DNA of 64,000 nucleotides from Siphonodentalium dalli. Its lineage: Eukaryota > Mollusca > Scaphopoda > Gadilida > Siphonodentaliidae. Below, in pieces: positions 34,735-45,889 of the stretch; position 1 is the stretch's first letter; each line of letters starts with the position of its first letter. The notes beneath the pieces were generated by a model that saw nothing but the letters and a program-made list of their open reading frames with translations, was not told where the DNA came from and made no database searches. The stretch is taken from contig CP136068.1 of assembly GCA_032622095.1 (NCBI GenBank), forward strand, positions 183,214,796 to 183,278,795. The letters are read 5' to 3'. The position numbers were made by a program, and so were the translations under genes.

Positions 34735-34945
34735 CGAAGCCGACACAGTACGAGCGACCTTGCTCAAGGGTCACAACTTGGCGCGGGTTTTGAAACAGCG
34801 AGCAATCCGATAATTGCACGTCGATCAAAGCGACCAAGCCACTGCTACGTGGAGACTCAATGACCGGCGACGTGTTGCGAACCCATATCGAAGTGTTTAC
34901 AGCTAATACAAGTCAGACACGCTAACCACTGGACCACGGATCTCC
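34735..34945 (-). mobile_element. tRNA-derived SINE
   Basis: Read on the minus strand, the head is GGAGATCCGTGGTCCAGTGG then TTAGCGTGTC. This is a good Pol III A box (complement of 34921-34936); the B box GGTTCGCAACAC is the complement of 34872-34883. Behind the tRNA-like head comes a tail domain with GTGACCCTTGAGCAAGGTC, of the type seen in conserved SINE core domains. The length of about 210 bp fits. The anticodon arm is degenerate, so it is not a functional tRNA. The head ends 12 bp from the inverted-repeat element at 34958. Confidence 0.8.
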
Positions 34946-34957
34946 ATAAAAGGTGCT

Positions 34958-35360
34958 AAATCCGATCAGACCCTCATAAATTACTATTTATTTGGCTTCG
35001 GGGGTAAAACATATTTGATTCGAGTCGAGGAACCAACCCATCAACGCTCAGAGTGATCATATATCAATTTTTTAAGTTTTGTTATTTCTGTTGTTTGTGG
35101 CCCAGAAACTTGCCGTCAAAAGGATGGTCTAGGTCAAAATTGCGTTATTATTACCACTTGATTTTAGAGTTATCGATCTCCGTCCGTTTGAATAAGTGCT
35201 TATGGGGCAATTATTAGTACACATCTCGAGAAATAACAAACTTAAAAAATCAATATCTGATCACTCTGAGCTTTGATGGGTGGGTTCCTCGACTCGAATC
35301 AAATATTGTTTTACCCATGAAGCCAAAGAAATAGTAATTTAGGGTTGCTTAATCGGATTG
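34958..35360. mobile_element. Inverted-repeat element with TIRs of about 135 bp
   Basis: 34958-35094 and 35226-35360 are reverse complements with few differences: AAATCCGAT, AAATTACTATTT, TTTGGCTTC, TTTGATTCGAGTCGAGGAAC, CCATCAA.GCTCAGAGTGATC and TTTTTTAAGTTT are all shared. The roughly 130-bp centre has no coding capacity. A MITE or fold-back type element; family unknown. Confidence 0.9.
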
Positions 35361-36374
35361 ACTACCTTTAAATGAATTATTCCATTCAGTTTTACAAAAT
35401 TGCTTTGGAATTATCTATTATTCATTTGGAGGGATGTTCAGAAAATATAAGTAGAAGACAGACCGAAAACATGTAATACAACAATATTATAAGTGCAGAA
35501 ATATTCCTATTATTTGGTGGGAAATGTTCAGATAATAAGTTCAATGGCCATGTTGTTGAACTTATTTTATCACATAATTAACCCACAAAATAATAGGAAT
35601 TATTCACAATTATTGGTAAAACACACGTAGCGCGTACGATGATTTCACGCCATTATTTAAATGACTTCCAATCGCTGAAGTTTATGATTGTTGTTTTCGA
35701 TGAATACTTCACGTTGCTTCGCGTTTATTTGATCATGTGATAAAAGGTATCTCAAACTCGTTCTATTTTATTCGTAATTTATCAGCCTCGTCCACTAATT
35801 CTATTTGAGGCTCGGTAGACCTCGGCTCAAATCAAATTTAGTAAACTCGGTTGATAAATTCCGGATAAAATAGAAATAAATGTGAGATCCTCTATATCTG
35901 AACTTTTCCTAAGGGAACTACATGTCAATGAGTATTTAGTAAAGAAAGTGTTCAAAGGCATATTAGGTACTTATTTCAGTATATTAAACTAATAGTGAGT
36001 AGCAAGACACATGTCCACATAAATAATGTAGCATTCAATTAATATTAACGAAAATTCCAACCACACTTATTGTCCCATTTCAGAAAACACAATGTCTGTG
36101 TAGACCCTATAAAAGCCCAGCTGGGTGATTTTGAAAAAAATAGTATAAAAGCCCAACTGGTCTGCCCAGCTGGGCGGTATTAGAGAAAACTCCAAATTAA
36201 AGGATATTTGGGAAGCAATAGTGATTGATTATTACTTTTGGACAACTAATATACATATTTCTTTGCGAATATCTCGAAAACATGCCATCAGAAAGCTTTC
36301 TGATCGAATATTGCAGACCGAAGCATCGACGGATGACCGAAGTAAATTTTCGCTAATTTTCACTCAGTTTTCGC
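35361..36374. other. Intron sequence with one hairpin (35503-35604)
   Basis: ATTCCTATTATTTGGTGGG pairs with CCCACAAAATAATAGGAAT and ATAATAAGTTCAA with TTGAACTTATTTT, giving a hairpin of about 100 bp. At 36105-36175, GCCCAGCTGGG/GCCCAACTGG occurs three times, the same motif found in the large palindrome to the right. No gene. Confidence 0.65.
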
Positions 36375-37300
36375 GCAATTTTGGCTATTTTCTAAATATA
36401 TACATCAATACAAGGCTGTTTACACGTTGTACTACAACATGTAATAACGTGGAACCGCCCAGCTGGACACTTTCAACAAATATTGTCTTCGCAGATTTTT
36501 GCATATTTCTACACTTTTACACAAATTCTGGTGCGCCCTGGAGTACAAACATAACAAATGATCATATTTTGATGCACACACCAACGTTTTATTAAAATTT
36601 AAATCATTTAAAACGAGTATTAAGATGATTTTGGTGATTGTTCGTCGAACTGCGCTTACGAAATGTTATGATCAACGTTTTTTTAACGATTTCTTCGTTC
36701 TCAAACCAACTCTAGTGCATTCGTGTGTTCAAACATAACAAAAAAACACATATTATTTGTAAACGCCGAGATTTTCGAGCTTCCACTGAACCTCCCAACT
36801 GGGCCTTTACGAACCTCCTGGCTGGCGGTTACGAACATGACTGGGTTTACAAATAATATGTGGTTATTTGTTGTTTTTGAACACACGGATGCACTAGAGT
36901 TGGTGTGAAAAGGAAGAAATCGTTAAAAAACGTGATCATAATATTTCGTAAGCACGGTTCGACAAACAATCATCAAAATCATCTAAATACTCGTTTCAAA
37001 TGATTTAAATTTTAATAACACGTTTGTGTGTTCAACAATATATGATCATTTGTTATGTTTGTACTCCAGGGCGCACCAAAATTGGTATAAAAGTTTAGAT
37101 ATATGCAAAATATGCAATATTTATCGAAAGTGTCCAGCTGGGCGGTTCCACGTTATTCGATATATATCGTCTCAAAACTCGTTTTAAAAGATGTACTTAG
37201 AAAAATCCTTTAAATTATATGTTTAAAAATTGTCACATGTTATATTACAACGTGTAAACATCCTTGTATTGTTGTATAGAATTATAAAATAGCCAAAAAA
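36375..37300. mobile_element. Giant palindrome / fold-back element, about 925 bp
   Basis: The two halves are reverse complements around about 36810. Pairs include TTTTGGCTATTTT / AAAATAGCC, GTTTACACGTTGTA / ACAACGTGTAAAC, AACGTGGAACCGCCCAGCTG / CAGCTGGGCGGTTCCACGTT, GGTGCGCCCTGGAGTACAAAC / GTTTGTACTCCAGGGCGCACC, AAATCATTT.AAACGAGTAT and CACATATTATTTGTAAAC / GTTTACAAATAATATGTG. Mirror ORFs on the two strands (36723-36908 + and 36701-36886 -) begin MCSN/MCSK and end EHT(D/N)ALELV, a direct product of the symmetry. No transposase. Confidence 0.9.
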
Positions 37301-37499
37301 AGCATTTTGCTTGTTGTCCAATCCTCTTCTTAAATGTCTATGTATTTATATGTTTAATCTGTTTGTGTGATATGTTTGATTTTTGAAATAAATATTGTTT
37401 ACACCAATGTCATAATGCCCCTGGAGAATACCCGTCAGGAAAAACCAGTCGCAATTTCCGCGCTGTCCGGCGGCACCTACCTCCGCCACAGTCTGGTCT

Positions 37500-38450
37500 A
37501 ATTTGGGTAATGATCTCTCACAACAATATCTCAATCAAATTCAAAAACACAGTTTGTCTGATTAGTTTTACCTGATTTACGCCATTAATTTGTCTATTTG
37601 ACAAATGTCAACCAATGTCATTCATATTTGGTATGACGATCTTTTATAAGATTATCTCAAAGGAGTTTGAACACAAGATTTGTCCCAATTTTTGTTACCT
37701 GAGTTCCAGCCCTTAGTTTATCTATATTTTATTTGTTGCAATTTTAGGGAATTTTATGTCCCTTAGTGCGATAACCTGAACAAACGTCAACCAATTTCAT
37801 TAATATCTGGTATTTGGATCATTTACAACAATATTTTTTTACCTGAGTTACGGCCCTTAGTTCGTTCATTTCTGTTAATAGCGTTTATAGGAAATGTTAC
37901 ATCCGTTAGTGGGAAAACTTGAAGAAAACATCATCCACTTTCATTCATATGTTTTATATGAATCTTTCACAACAATATCTCAATGAGTTTGAAAACCAGA
38001 TTTGAGGCATCCTTTTTACCTGAGTTAATACAGCCCTCAGTTTGTCTATTTTTTATAAATTTTAGGAAATGTTATGTCCGATAACTCAAAAACCAGATTT
38101 GTTCGATCCTTTTTACCTGAGTTATGGCTCTTAGTTTGTCTATTTTTTAGCAATGTTATGACCGTTCACATGAAAACTTGAACAATCATCAATCAATTGC
38201 ATCCATATTTGATATGTGGACTTTCACACCAATATCTCGATCGAGTTTGAAATCCAGGTTCGTCAGTTTTATTTTACCTGAGCAATGGCCCTTAGTCTGT
38301 CTATTTTTAGCAATTTGATGAACGTTCGTGTGATAACAAACGTCAACCAATTCCATTCATATTCCTGATTGAGTTCAAAAACTTGGTTTTGTCCGATTTG
38401 TTTTTATTTACCTGAGTTATGGCCCTTAGTACTGAGATAATGTTCTTTAG
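37500..38450. repeat. Degenerate tandem repeat, period roughly 130-175 bp
   Basis: The anchor ACCTGAGTTA.GGCCCTTAG occurs at 37697, 37841, 38018, 38115, 38276 and 38410. Between anchors are shared blocks ACGTCAACCAATTTCATT, CACAACAATATCTCAATC, GTTTGAAAACCAGATTTGT and a T tract. It ends about 145 bp before the exon at 38596. Confidence 0.8.
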
Positions 38451-38595
38451 TTCGTCCATTTTACTGATATTCTCAGTCGAACAGATTCACTCTTATGGGC
38501 AAAACAACTGGACCAGAGCCATCTTTGTTGCACAACCCTTATTTTTTTCTGCTACTTTTTCAGAGATTATACAAAATTATATGCTTGCTTTCCAG

Positions 38596-38686
38596 GCTCA
38601 CAAATGGCACACAGCTGAGCTGACATTCAATAACTATGAACTGAAGGCTGAGGTTGATGTCCACGAGGGAACATTACCGATTAATG
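38596..38686 (+). CDS. Pif/BMSP-like matrix protein, laminin-G exon 3
   Basis: Exon of 91 bp with acceptor TTTCCAG and donor GTATGA. It enters in phase 0 (after TLTAE of the previous exon) and leaves in phase 1. It encodes AHKWHTAELTFNNYELKAEV then DVHEGTLPIN. The W-H-x-x-x-L-T-F-x-x-Y-x-L-x-x-x-V-D pattern is the typical central beta-strand pair of laminin-G-like domains (W-H-x-V-x-L-x-x-D-G-x-x-L). Its last part plus the splice donor is repeated three more times just downstream (38700-38900). Confidence 0.8.
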
Positions 38687-38900
38687 GTATGACATTTAAT
38701 AATTTATTTATATTGCTCGGACCGATGGTCACGAGGGAACATAACTGATTAATGGTATGACATTTTATAATTTATTTATATTGCTCAGACCATGAGGGGA
38801 CACAACCGATTAATGGTACGATATTTAAAAATGTATTTATATTGCTCGGACCGATGGCCAAGAGAGAGCTCAACCAATTATTGGTATGAAATTTTATAAT
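38660..38900 (+). repeat. Tandem copies of an exon end plus splice donor
   Basis: The exon's 3' end CACGAGGGAACA..ACCGATTAATG, donor GTATGAC and the following intron bases TTATTTATATTGCTCGGACC recur four times. Donor positions are near 38687, 38755, 38816 and 38884, spaced 61-68 bp. Copies 2-4 are diverged but keep TTAATGGTATGA, TTAATGGTACGA and TTATTGGTATGA, so three donor-like sites lie in the intron. Confidence 0.88.
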
Positions 38901-39330
38901 TGATTTATAAGCTTTTTTGTCGAAATATTTGTGGCTGCTGTATTCTTAATATTAATATATGGGGTATGATGTTATGGCATGCAATTAAAAACTTAACTAA
39001 ACATAATGACACAAATGAAGCTTCCTCTCATACAGCCAAGACAGTAATCTATTATTTATCAGATTGTTGTGTGGAATTATTAATTATTTTAGCAGTTATT
39101 GAAGGGACAAAAAAGAAAACAATATGTTCAACCTCTCAAATGTATTACATTCCTTTATGTTTGTCTCTTAGATATACGGATAGCCTTCGCGGAGGGTATT
39201 GCTGTTAAAATAGTCACATCAGTTAAAACTACCATACACTGAAAGAATATTAAAATATAGACATATTTTGTTCTTATACCAATATAAACAACCGTTGTTA
39301 TTGTCAAGATCGCAGGCAGTGTTAGCCATG

Positions 39331-39590
39331 TTCGTTTACGGTACAATACATAAAGAGAGTGCGATAAGCAAAACACTCACCACTGGGGATATCAAACTGA
39401 ACTTTGGTTAAAACTTTACCATGTTGTCTACAACATACAGTTATAGTGTTCGCTAATCCTCACCACTAAGTATTTTTATGTTGAATGGGTCACTGTGAAT
39501 CAATATACTAAAAAGATCACCAAAGTGTTTGTTAAGTGTTTTGCTTATCACACACTCTTTACGGGCTGTATACAAACAAACGCTCGACTC
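39331..39590. mobile_element. Inverted-repeat element of about 260 bp
   Basis: GTTTACGGTACAATACATAAAG then GATAAGCAAAACACTCACC at the left is matched in reverse complement by AGTGTTTTGCTTATCACACAC and TCTTTACGGGC at the right (39530-39575). AT-rich centre, no coding. Confidence 0.7.
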
Positions 39591-39904
39591 GCACAAGCTG
39601 TGTTTTGTGGATAATATCCTATGCATACTATCATTATACTTTACTATTAGTATATTCTTGAGGAATTTTTCATAATTTGGCAGCTGAATTTGGTAACTTT
39701 TATTTCTAAATTATAACCTACAACCAAGGTAATCCGTGCCTTTAATAATGTTTCAGATTCTATATACAATGAAGATGGCGATATGTGAAATTTAAGCCAG
39801 ATAGATACAAAGAAATACTTTGTTGAAATGTCGTGGAATATTTGCCTGGATCTATGCAACACGCTCGTGTAGCTCCTTAATACTGATCTTCTATCTTTTT
39901 TCAG

Positions 39905-39987
39905 GCAACGCCCTTGAGATCAAGCAGTGTGCCATCCATGTCGGGTTTGGCCAACATGCTGCCTGGTTCAGAGGAGACATCCGTGAT
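39905..39987 (+). CDS. Pif/BMSP-like matrix protein, laminin-G exon 4
   Basis: Exon of 83 bp with acceptor TTTTTTCAG and donor GTAAGT. It enters in phase 1, completing the split Gly codon of exon 3, and leaves in phase 0. It encodes NALEIKQCAIHVGFGQHAAW then FRGDIRD. The C..HVGFG......FRGDI pattern is the usual C-terminal strand set of laminin-G-like domains (C-x-IG-x-G ... F-x-G-x-I-x-D/E). The conserved Cys here is expected to pair with the Cys in the last exon (IKIYFCVP). Confidence 0.8.
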
Positions 39988-40129
39988 GTAAGTCCCTTTC
40001 CCCGGGCTAAACTTTACTTTCTACACCTCTACCTGATTCACATATTAATGCCTGCAAAATATCACCTGCATGATTGTCTTGGGCCCTGCAAAATTTGAGA
40101 TTCGATTTATTTCGATAATAAGATTCAGA

Positions 40130-41230
40130 GTTTAAGCTCAACTTGAGTCCAATTTTAGCCATATATTGGCATCCATCGTTCATCAACAGTTTTCTTTGGC
40201 ACACCGTACAGGTCACATCGCTCATCCATTCATCACCAAACTGCATGTGGAACTTTGGGGTGACTTCCAGTTGGAAGCCATTGATGTTTATTGCAAAACA
40301 TATGAACAAAATGTACAGGCAATGTTTAGGAGTACCCCTAGATGGGAGTTATTGAATTTCAAAGATTTTAAATAAAAAACATTTCTCCCGGCAGCTATTT
40401 TTTATTTTACTATATTTATGACTAAATCCTTCGGCCTGCCCTACCGTACAGTCATTCGTAATCTGGTTTCATCCTTCGACATGCCCTACAGTACAGTCAT
40501 TCGTAATCTGAATCCTTCGGCATGCCCTACATTACAGTCATTCGTAATCTGGTTTCATCCGTAGGCATGCCCTACAGTACAGCCATTCGTAATCTGAATC
40601 CTTCGGCATGCACTACAGTACAGTCATTCGTAATCTGAATTCTTCGGCATGCTCTACATTACAGTCATTCGTAATCTGGTTTCATCATTCGGCATGCACC
40701 ACAGTACAGTCATTCGTAATCTGGTTTCCACCAACCTTATGGATCTTCGGGGCGACATCAAGATGAGAGTTATTGAATTGTTCCAAATTTGGTTGGAAAA
40801 CATGGCTGACAGCAGCCGTCTATGATTTCACATTATAATCCATATTGGCACACCCTGCAGCTCATTTTTCTGAGAAATGATATACAAAATTTACTGGCAT
40901 GTTAATAATCAATCCAGATGGGAGGTATTAAATTAGAACGAAGAACAATAATGGCTTCCGCCAGCAATATTGGATTTCATTCTTTGTATGACTAAATTCG
41001 TCGACACACACTATAGGCCACATCTGTGATCCGATCGTAACTGAAATTTATATTAATATTCAGGGTGACCTCTAGATGGGTCTTGAATTTTTTTTTTTAA
41101 TTCTTGAATTTCACATTTGAATCCATCGACACACATTGTAGTCCACACTTATTGGATAAATGCTTGAAATAAAAACAATTTCATCCACACAATTTAATCC
41201 CTTCTACACATTATACAATTTCTTTAATTA
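40130..41230 (+). repeat. Family A repeat cluster in intron 4
   Basis: Several degenerate family A modules: ACCGTACAGGTCACATCGCT, CACCAAACTGCATGTGGAAC, TAGATGGGAGTTATTGAA, CATGGCTGACAGCAGCC and later TTGGATTTCATTCTTTGTAT. It includes the short minisatellite at 40425-40735. Confidence 0.75.
40425..40735 (+). repeat. Minisatellite, about 42-55 bp units, 7 copies
   Basis: Unit CCTTCGGCATGCCCTACAGT ACAGTCATTCGTAATCTG, alternating between a short version followed by AATC and a long version followed by GTTTCATC. The unit derives from the family A module (ACTAAATCCTTCGGCA). Confidence 0.9.
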
Positions 41231-41995
41231 ATCTTTTTGGCTTCCTTATTTTTATCATTCTATGGACTTGTCAACATGAACTTAATGCCTCTCCAAGTTG
41301 AGATACAGTGTCATTGACATTTCATTATTTTACTTTATTGATTTGTACCATACACCACAACGACGTGACATTAATATAGTGTCTTTCTCAACTGGTCACG
41401 CAACTGTATATGAACTCACTGGAAATATTGAAAACATTTTACGATTGCGAACAATCTTGAATAACATTTTTTTTTAAACTTGGCACAGATATTTAGTACC
41501 ATGGGAACCTGTGCGCCTGTGATTATGAAGATCCGTCTGACTTTCCTTTTGTGGAGTTATCCTCCTTTTTCGACTTGTATTTGACTGCATTTTTGTGTTT
41601 ACATTAGGGGGTATATCAGATATTCTTATTTGTTGTACAGTTTGAAGTGGTTTAATGGCGTATTTTGCCACGCCCTAGCATTGCTGTTGTTAGACTTATA
41701 AATGTTATGCAACATGCATACTTTTTTTTAGAGCTTGTATATCTTGTGGGGTTTTGTTTTCGCAAAACAAATCATATGTTGATATGGCTACCCCTATTGT
41801 AGCCCAATTACACTGTGGGGGATCCTTATTCCCATTGGGAAGTATCGACTCTACTTTAGTTTCTATACATGAAATAAAATGATTATATAGTTATATCAAT
41901 GTAACACCGATGTATAGTTTCATAACTGAATGGTAGAATCCAATTAGTAAACAAAGGGTTAAATGGATAGAATGGTTACATTATGATTCCTGAGC
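41231..41995. other. Intron sequence, no gene seen
   Basis: AT-rich with a GATACAGTGTCATTGACAT family A scrap near 41300. Nothing else recognised. Confidence 0.5.
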
Positions 41996-42420
41996 CTGAG
42001 TTTAGTGTGCCTGTCATTAGGAAAATGAGGACCCCAGAGGGTGAATTTAGTGACGCAATCCCGCACGGTGGACTATCGTCACTCAATTCACTCTCTGTGG
42101 ACCTCATTCTGCTTAGGCCTCATCTTCTCTAGAAAGTTTCTTTATTATCAAATTTCAACAGAAACTTCTTCAAATAGATTCTATTTCTTTTTTAGCTTAC
42201 TTTCTCTATATCCCCAAATTGGTTCCCAATGGGTGTACGTCACAATATTTACCATTTGGGAATTTCAATCTGAGTCTATGTCTCCCATAGCAGATGAGGC
42301 CATATAGCATGAGGTTTCCAGAGGATTAATTTAGTGATGCTAGCCCGCTATGTGGGATAGCGTCACTAAATTTACCCTCTGAGGACCTCAATATGTAAAT
42401 GACAGGCACACTAAACTCAG
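41996..42420 (+). mobile_element. MITE-1, intact copy, 425 bp
   Basis: Perfect 22-bp terminal inverted repeats at 41996-42017 (starts CTGAGTTTAGTGTGCC) and 42399-42420 (ends GGCACACTAAACTCAG). Inside are at least three hairpins: 42025-42109 (ATGAGGACCCCAGAGGGTGA pairing with TCACTCTCTGTGGACCTCAT), a middle one around GGTTCCCAATGGGT/ACCATTTGGGAATT (42221-42266), and 42311-42390 (GAGGTTTCCAGAGG with CCCTCTGAGGACCTC). No ORF, no transposase. It is the reference copy for the LINE-split element at 17384/20819. Confidence 0.93.
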
Positions 42421-43310
42421 ACGTGCCTGCGCAATAAGGCCAAGCAAAAAAAGATATGGTTCTCTGGCAATTTAAAAATAAAATCAATTCGGGAGCGAGG
42501 GTTTTATTTTTTAATTTAAATTTTGTTCTGCTCTAATAAACATGGGGTTTTGTCCCTTCCTATGTGCAGAAAATTTAGGGAGAACTTTGTAATGTATATT
42601 AACTAATTTAATCTGATATAAAGAATGACAAATTATGACATTGTACTAACCGTACATAATGTAGGGATTACCTAGAATGATATTTATATTGATACGATTT
42701 TAATATCAGCACAATAATTGTGAACAACACGCAGAACTACATATCCGATTCATATAAAAATACGGAACGTAAATACAGTCGAAACGAAAAGATAAAGTGA
42801 TCTTCCAAACTATCATAGAATGTCTTGATTCACTTTTTCCGCTGATTAATTATAGACTGTATATGTACCGTAATGGATGATAGACAATATAACTTCAAAT
42901 AATCATCATAAACACTGGCATGGCCATATATATGTACACCTATTGTCAAACTGCTCCAGTTTTCGCGCCTTCGATCGCAATAGCATAGCAAGGAGGATAA
43001 TAATATATTGCAGGGTTATTTACTTACTGTGCAAAGGTCACCAAGGTCAGGTTGACGGACGACTATTTCAATATCCAACTTCCTGCTTGTATCGAAATAT
43101 TTTAACACATTTGACCAATGAACTTGGGCTTTGGACAGCCTGTGGTGACAATATAATTGATAGTTATCGTTGCCTGTGGTTTTTGTTGAATACTCACACA
43201 TACACCGTTGTTTTTAGCTCCTATTCAATTTTGAAACATAACTGATTTCCTTGTGACATTTTTCTATTTTCGTGTTACTGGTTTACAAAAATTGTTAAAT
43301 TCGACATAAA
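42421..43310. other. Intron sequence, no gene seen
   Basis: AT-rich. A 122-codon chance frame at 42877-43245 shows no domain. No exon with consistent phase was found. Confidence 0.5.
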
Positions 43311-44545
43311 ATGGTCCAACGTGGGCCATTTTTAGCTCAACTTTACTTTGTAAAGTCTGAGCTATTGGCATGGCTTGGTATCCGTCGTCGGTGTGTGTGT
43401 GCGTGTGTGATTCGTCAACAATTTCCTTTAGCACGAGCTACAGGTCGTACCTTTGGTCAGATCATTATCAAATTGGTCAGAGTTGTTGACATCGATACGT
43501 AGATGGGAACGAGTCATTTTGGGGTCATTCGGAAAAAAACATGGCCACCAGGGGCCATCTTGGATTTCCAAATTCAATCCACGGGCTACAGGTCCTACTG
43601 TTCATCTGATCATCATGACATTTTTCAAGGATTTTAATATTGGCATGTAGATGGGAACGAGTAATTTTGGGGTCGATCGGCCATAAAACATGGCCGCCAG
43701 CAGCCATCTTGGATTTTAATCTTTGCATGACTAAATCGTTTGACACGTGCTACATGTCGTACCTTTGGTCGTATCATAATGAAATTTGACATGGATGTTA
43801 ACAATGACATGTAGATGGGAACATGTCATTTTGGGGTCATTCGCCATAAAACTTGGCCACTGGCAGCCATCTTGGATTTTACTCTTTGCATGACTAAATC
43901 CTTTGGCACGGGCAATAGGTCGTACCTTTGCTCGGCTCTTTATGAAATTTGTATTGGCGGTTGACATTGACATGTAGATTGGACACAGGTTATTTTGGGG
44001 TCATTTGGCAAACAAAACATGGCCGCCAGTGGCCATCTTGGATTTCAAAATACAATCCATTAGCACGGGATACAAGCCGAACTGTTCGCCTGATCATAAT
44101 GGAATTTGTATGGATGTTAATGTAGATATATAGATTGGAACGAGTCATCTTGGAGTCATTCGGCCATAAAACATGGCCACTGGCAGCCATCTTGGATTTT
44201 ACTCATTGCATGACTAAATCCTTTGGCACGGGCTACAAGTCGTAGCTTTTGTACGGTCATTATGAAATTTGTCATGGCTGATAAAATTGACTTGTATATG
44301 GGAACGAGTCCTTTTAGGGTCATTGGGCCACAAATCGTGCCTGCTGGCAGCCATCTTGGATTTTACTCTTTGCATGACTAAATCCGTTGGTACACCATAT
44401 AGTCCACTTCCCTCAGCCGATCATCACCAAACTTTATATTAATCTTGATCTTGATCTACTGGATGGAAGCTATCCAATGCTGTTGAATATCATTCGAAAA
44501 CATAGGCGCCAGCAACCATCTTGGATTTTACTTTATATATATCTC
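43311..44545 (+). repeat. Family A tandem array, period about 150-166 bp
   Basis: About seven degenerate units. The anchor TGGCC(G/A)CC..GGCCATCTTGGA occurs at 43542, 43691, 43854, 44020, 44174 and 44339 (spacings 149, 163, 166, 154, 165). The other blocks are TTTGCATGACTAAATCCTTT, GGCACGGGCTACA, GTCGTACCTTTGGTC, ATGAAATTTG, GACATGTAGATGGGAACGAG and TCATTTTGGGGTCATTCGG. Short frames on both strands through it are incidental. Confidence 0.88.
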
Positions 44546-44649
44546 TTCATATTGATAATCTAGTATTACTTAGACAATTGAACTTTCCGCATTCCTAATC
44601 ACTCCATTGACTGCAACACATGAAATTATTCCGTTCCCAATTTGAGCTA

Positions 44650-45062
44650 CAGTGTCATTGGCACTTACATATTAGATGCGGCGATGCCTGAGAAACAAAC
44701 CCGTTTTAGCTTAACTTTACAACGTAAATATGGGTAAACATGGCTCCCGGCAACCATATAGGATTTTATTCTCCGCATCACAAAATCGTTTGGCACACCC
44801 TACATCACCAAACTTCACATGTATTTTCGGGGTGACCTATATGTGGGAGCCTCCTATTTTGACCGAAATTCATTGAAAAACATGACCGCCAGCGGCCATC
44901 TTGGAAATTACTCTTTGTATGACAAAATCCTTTGGCCAAACTTCATATGGATCTTCGGGTGACCTCTAATTTACTTTCCTTCTTTATCATTCTATTCATT
45001 GCTCGGCAAAAAAGTTAACTCCTTCCCAAGTTGAGCTACAGTGTCATTGACATTTTAATTTG
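44650..45062 (+). repeat. Family A, further diverged units
   Basis: Contains CAGTGTCATTGGCAC, CAAAATCGTTTGGCACACCC, CGCCAGCGGCCATCTTGGAA, CTTCATATGGATCTTCGG and a closing TTGAGCTACAGTGTCATTGA. It continues the array at 43311-44545 after a diverged gap. Confidence 0.75.
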
Positions 45063-45889
45063 TTTGGCCTTAAAGACCTATATATAGTTTTTACTCTTTT
45101 AAAACACAAGCTTTCTGCTGTATATGAACAGTCTTGCGAAAGGCTGTTCATACTGCCAATCATAAGCGATCAATTCACAAAATACTGTAATATTGGTTTA
45201 GATGTACACTTTATTAGCTGGACAGCTGAGGCTTGTCGTTTTTACGTAGGGAGTGGGCAAACTTGCATTTTATACCCTCACGTTTCGAATAAAAATGGGG
45301 GGTATACTGGGTTGGGTTGACTATGTCTGCCTTTTTATCTGGAATTATTGGTTTCTGTCTGTCATTTGTGTTAGTTTTTCACTGATAGTTGCATCCCGAA
45401 ATGAATGTAAATATTTGCAACTGACCGTAGTTCAGACGATGTTTTCCATGGAGTGGTATAGTCGAATTGTTGGAAATTTTTGGAGATGTTAGTAGAATGC
45501 TACATTCCTCCAGTTGCCATAGCGACTAGGTATTATCTTAACAGTTTCATGCACTCGAACAAGTCCATAATATGTCTTTAAAAACATAGGTCCCAATGAC
45601 ATTGTTTACATTCTCCATTCAAGCGTTATTGTGATTTGTTTATCTGGAAATAATTTAGTTTTTGCATTCATCTTAGTGTCTTATCCATGGGTTATAGGAT
45701 CTTAATGAATTTGGTATGGATGTTCACCGTCACAAGGGATTTCAATGAAGTGTTTGGTTGTGTTCGCGAATTTTCCTTTTAGAGCTATTCTCCTCTGTTG
45801 TCCTCCGACATTCTATCAGAGGACTATAGTAATGACCCCGTCCGTCCAAGTATGTGTCCGGAACTTTGTCCCAGCCTGCATTCTGTCAT
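45063..45889. other. Intron sequence, no gene seen
   Basis: No named repeat except degenerate traces of the next tandem family near its right end. Chance frames up to 102 codons lack recognisable domains. Confidence 0.5.

Noticed and set aside
34872-34945. Functional tRNA gene
   Set aside because: A and B boxes are present, but the acceptor and anticodon stems do not fold and a SINE body follows.
36701-36908. Two 61-codon ORFs with similar peptides on opposite strands
   Set aside because: Explained by the palindrome at 36375-37300.
38419-38748. 109-codon ORF as a single-exon gene
   Set aside because: Only the part 38596-38686 is supported, as an exon with splice borders and matching phases.
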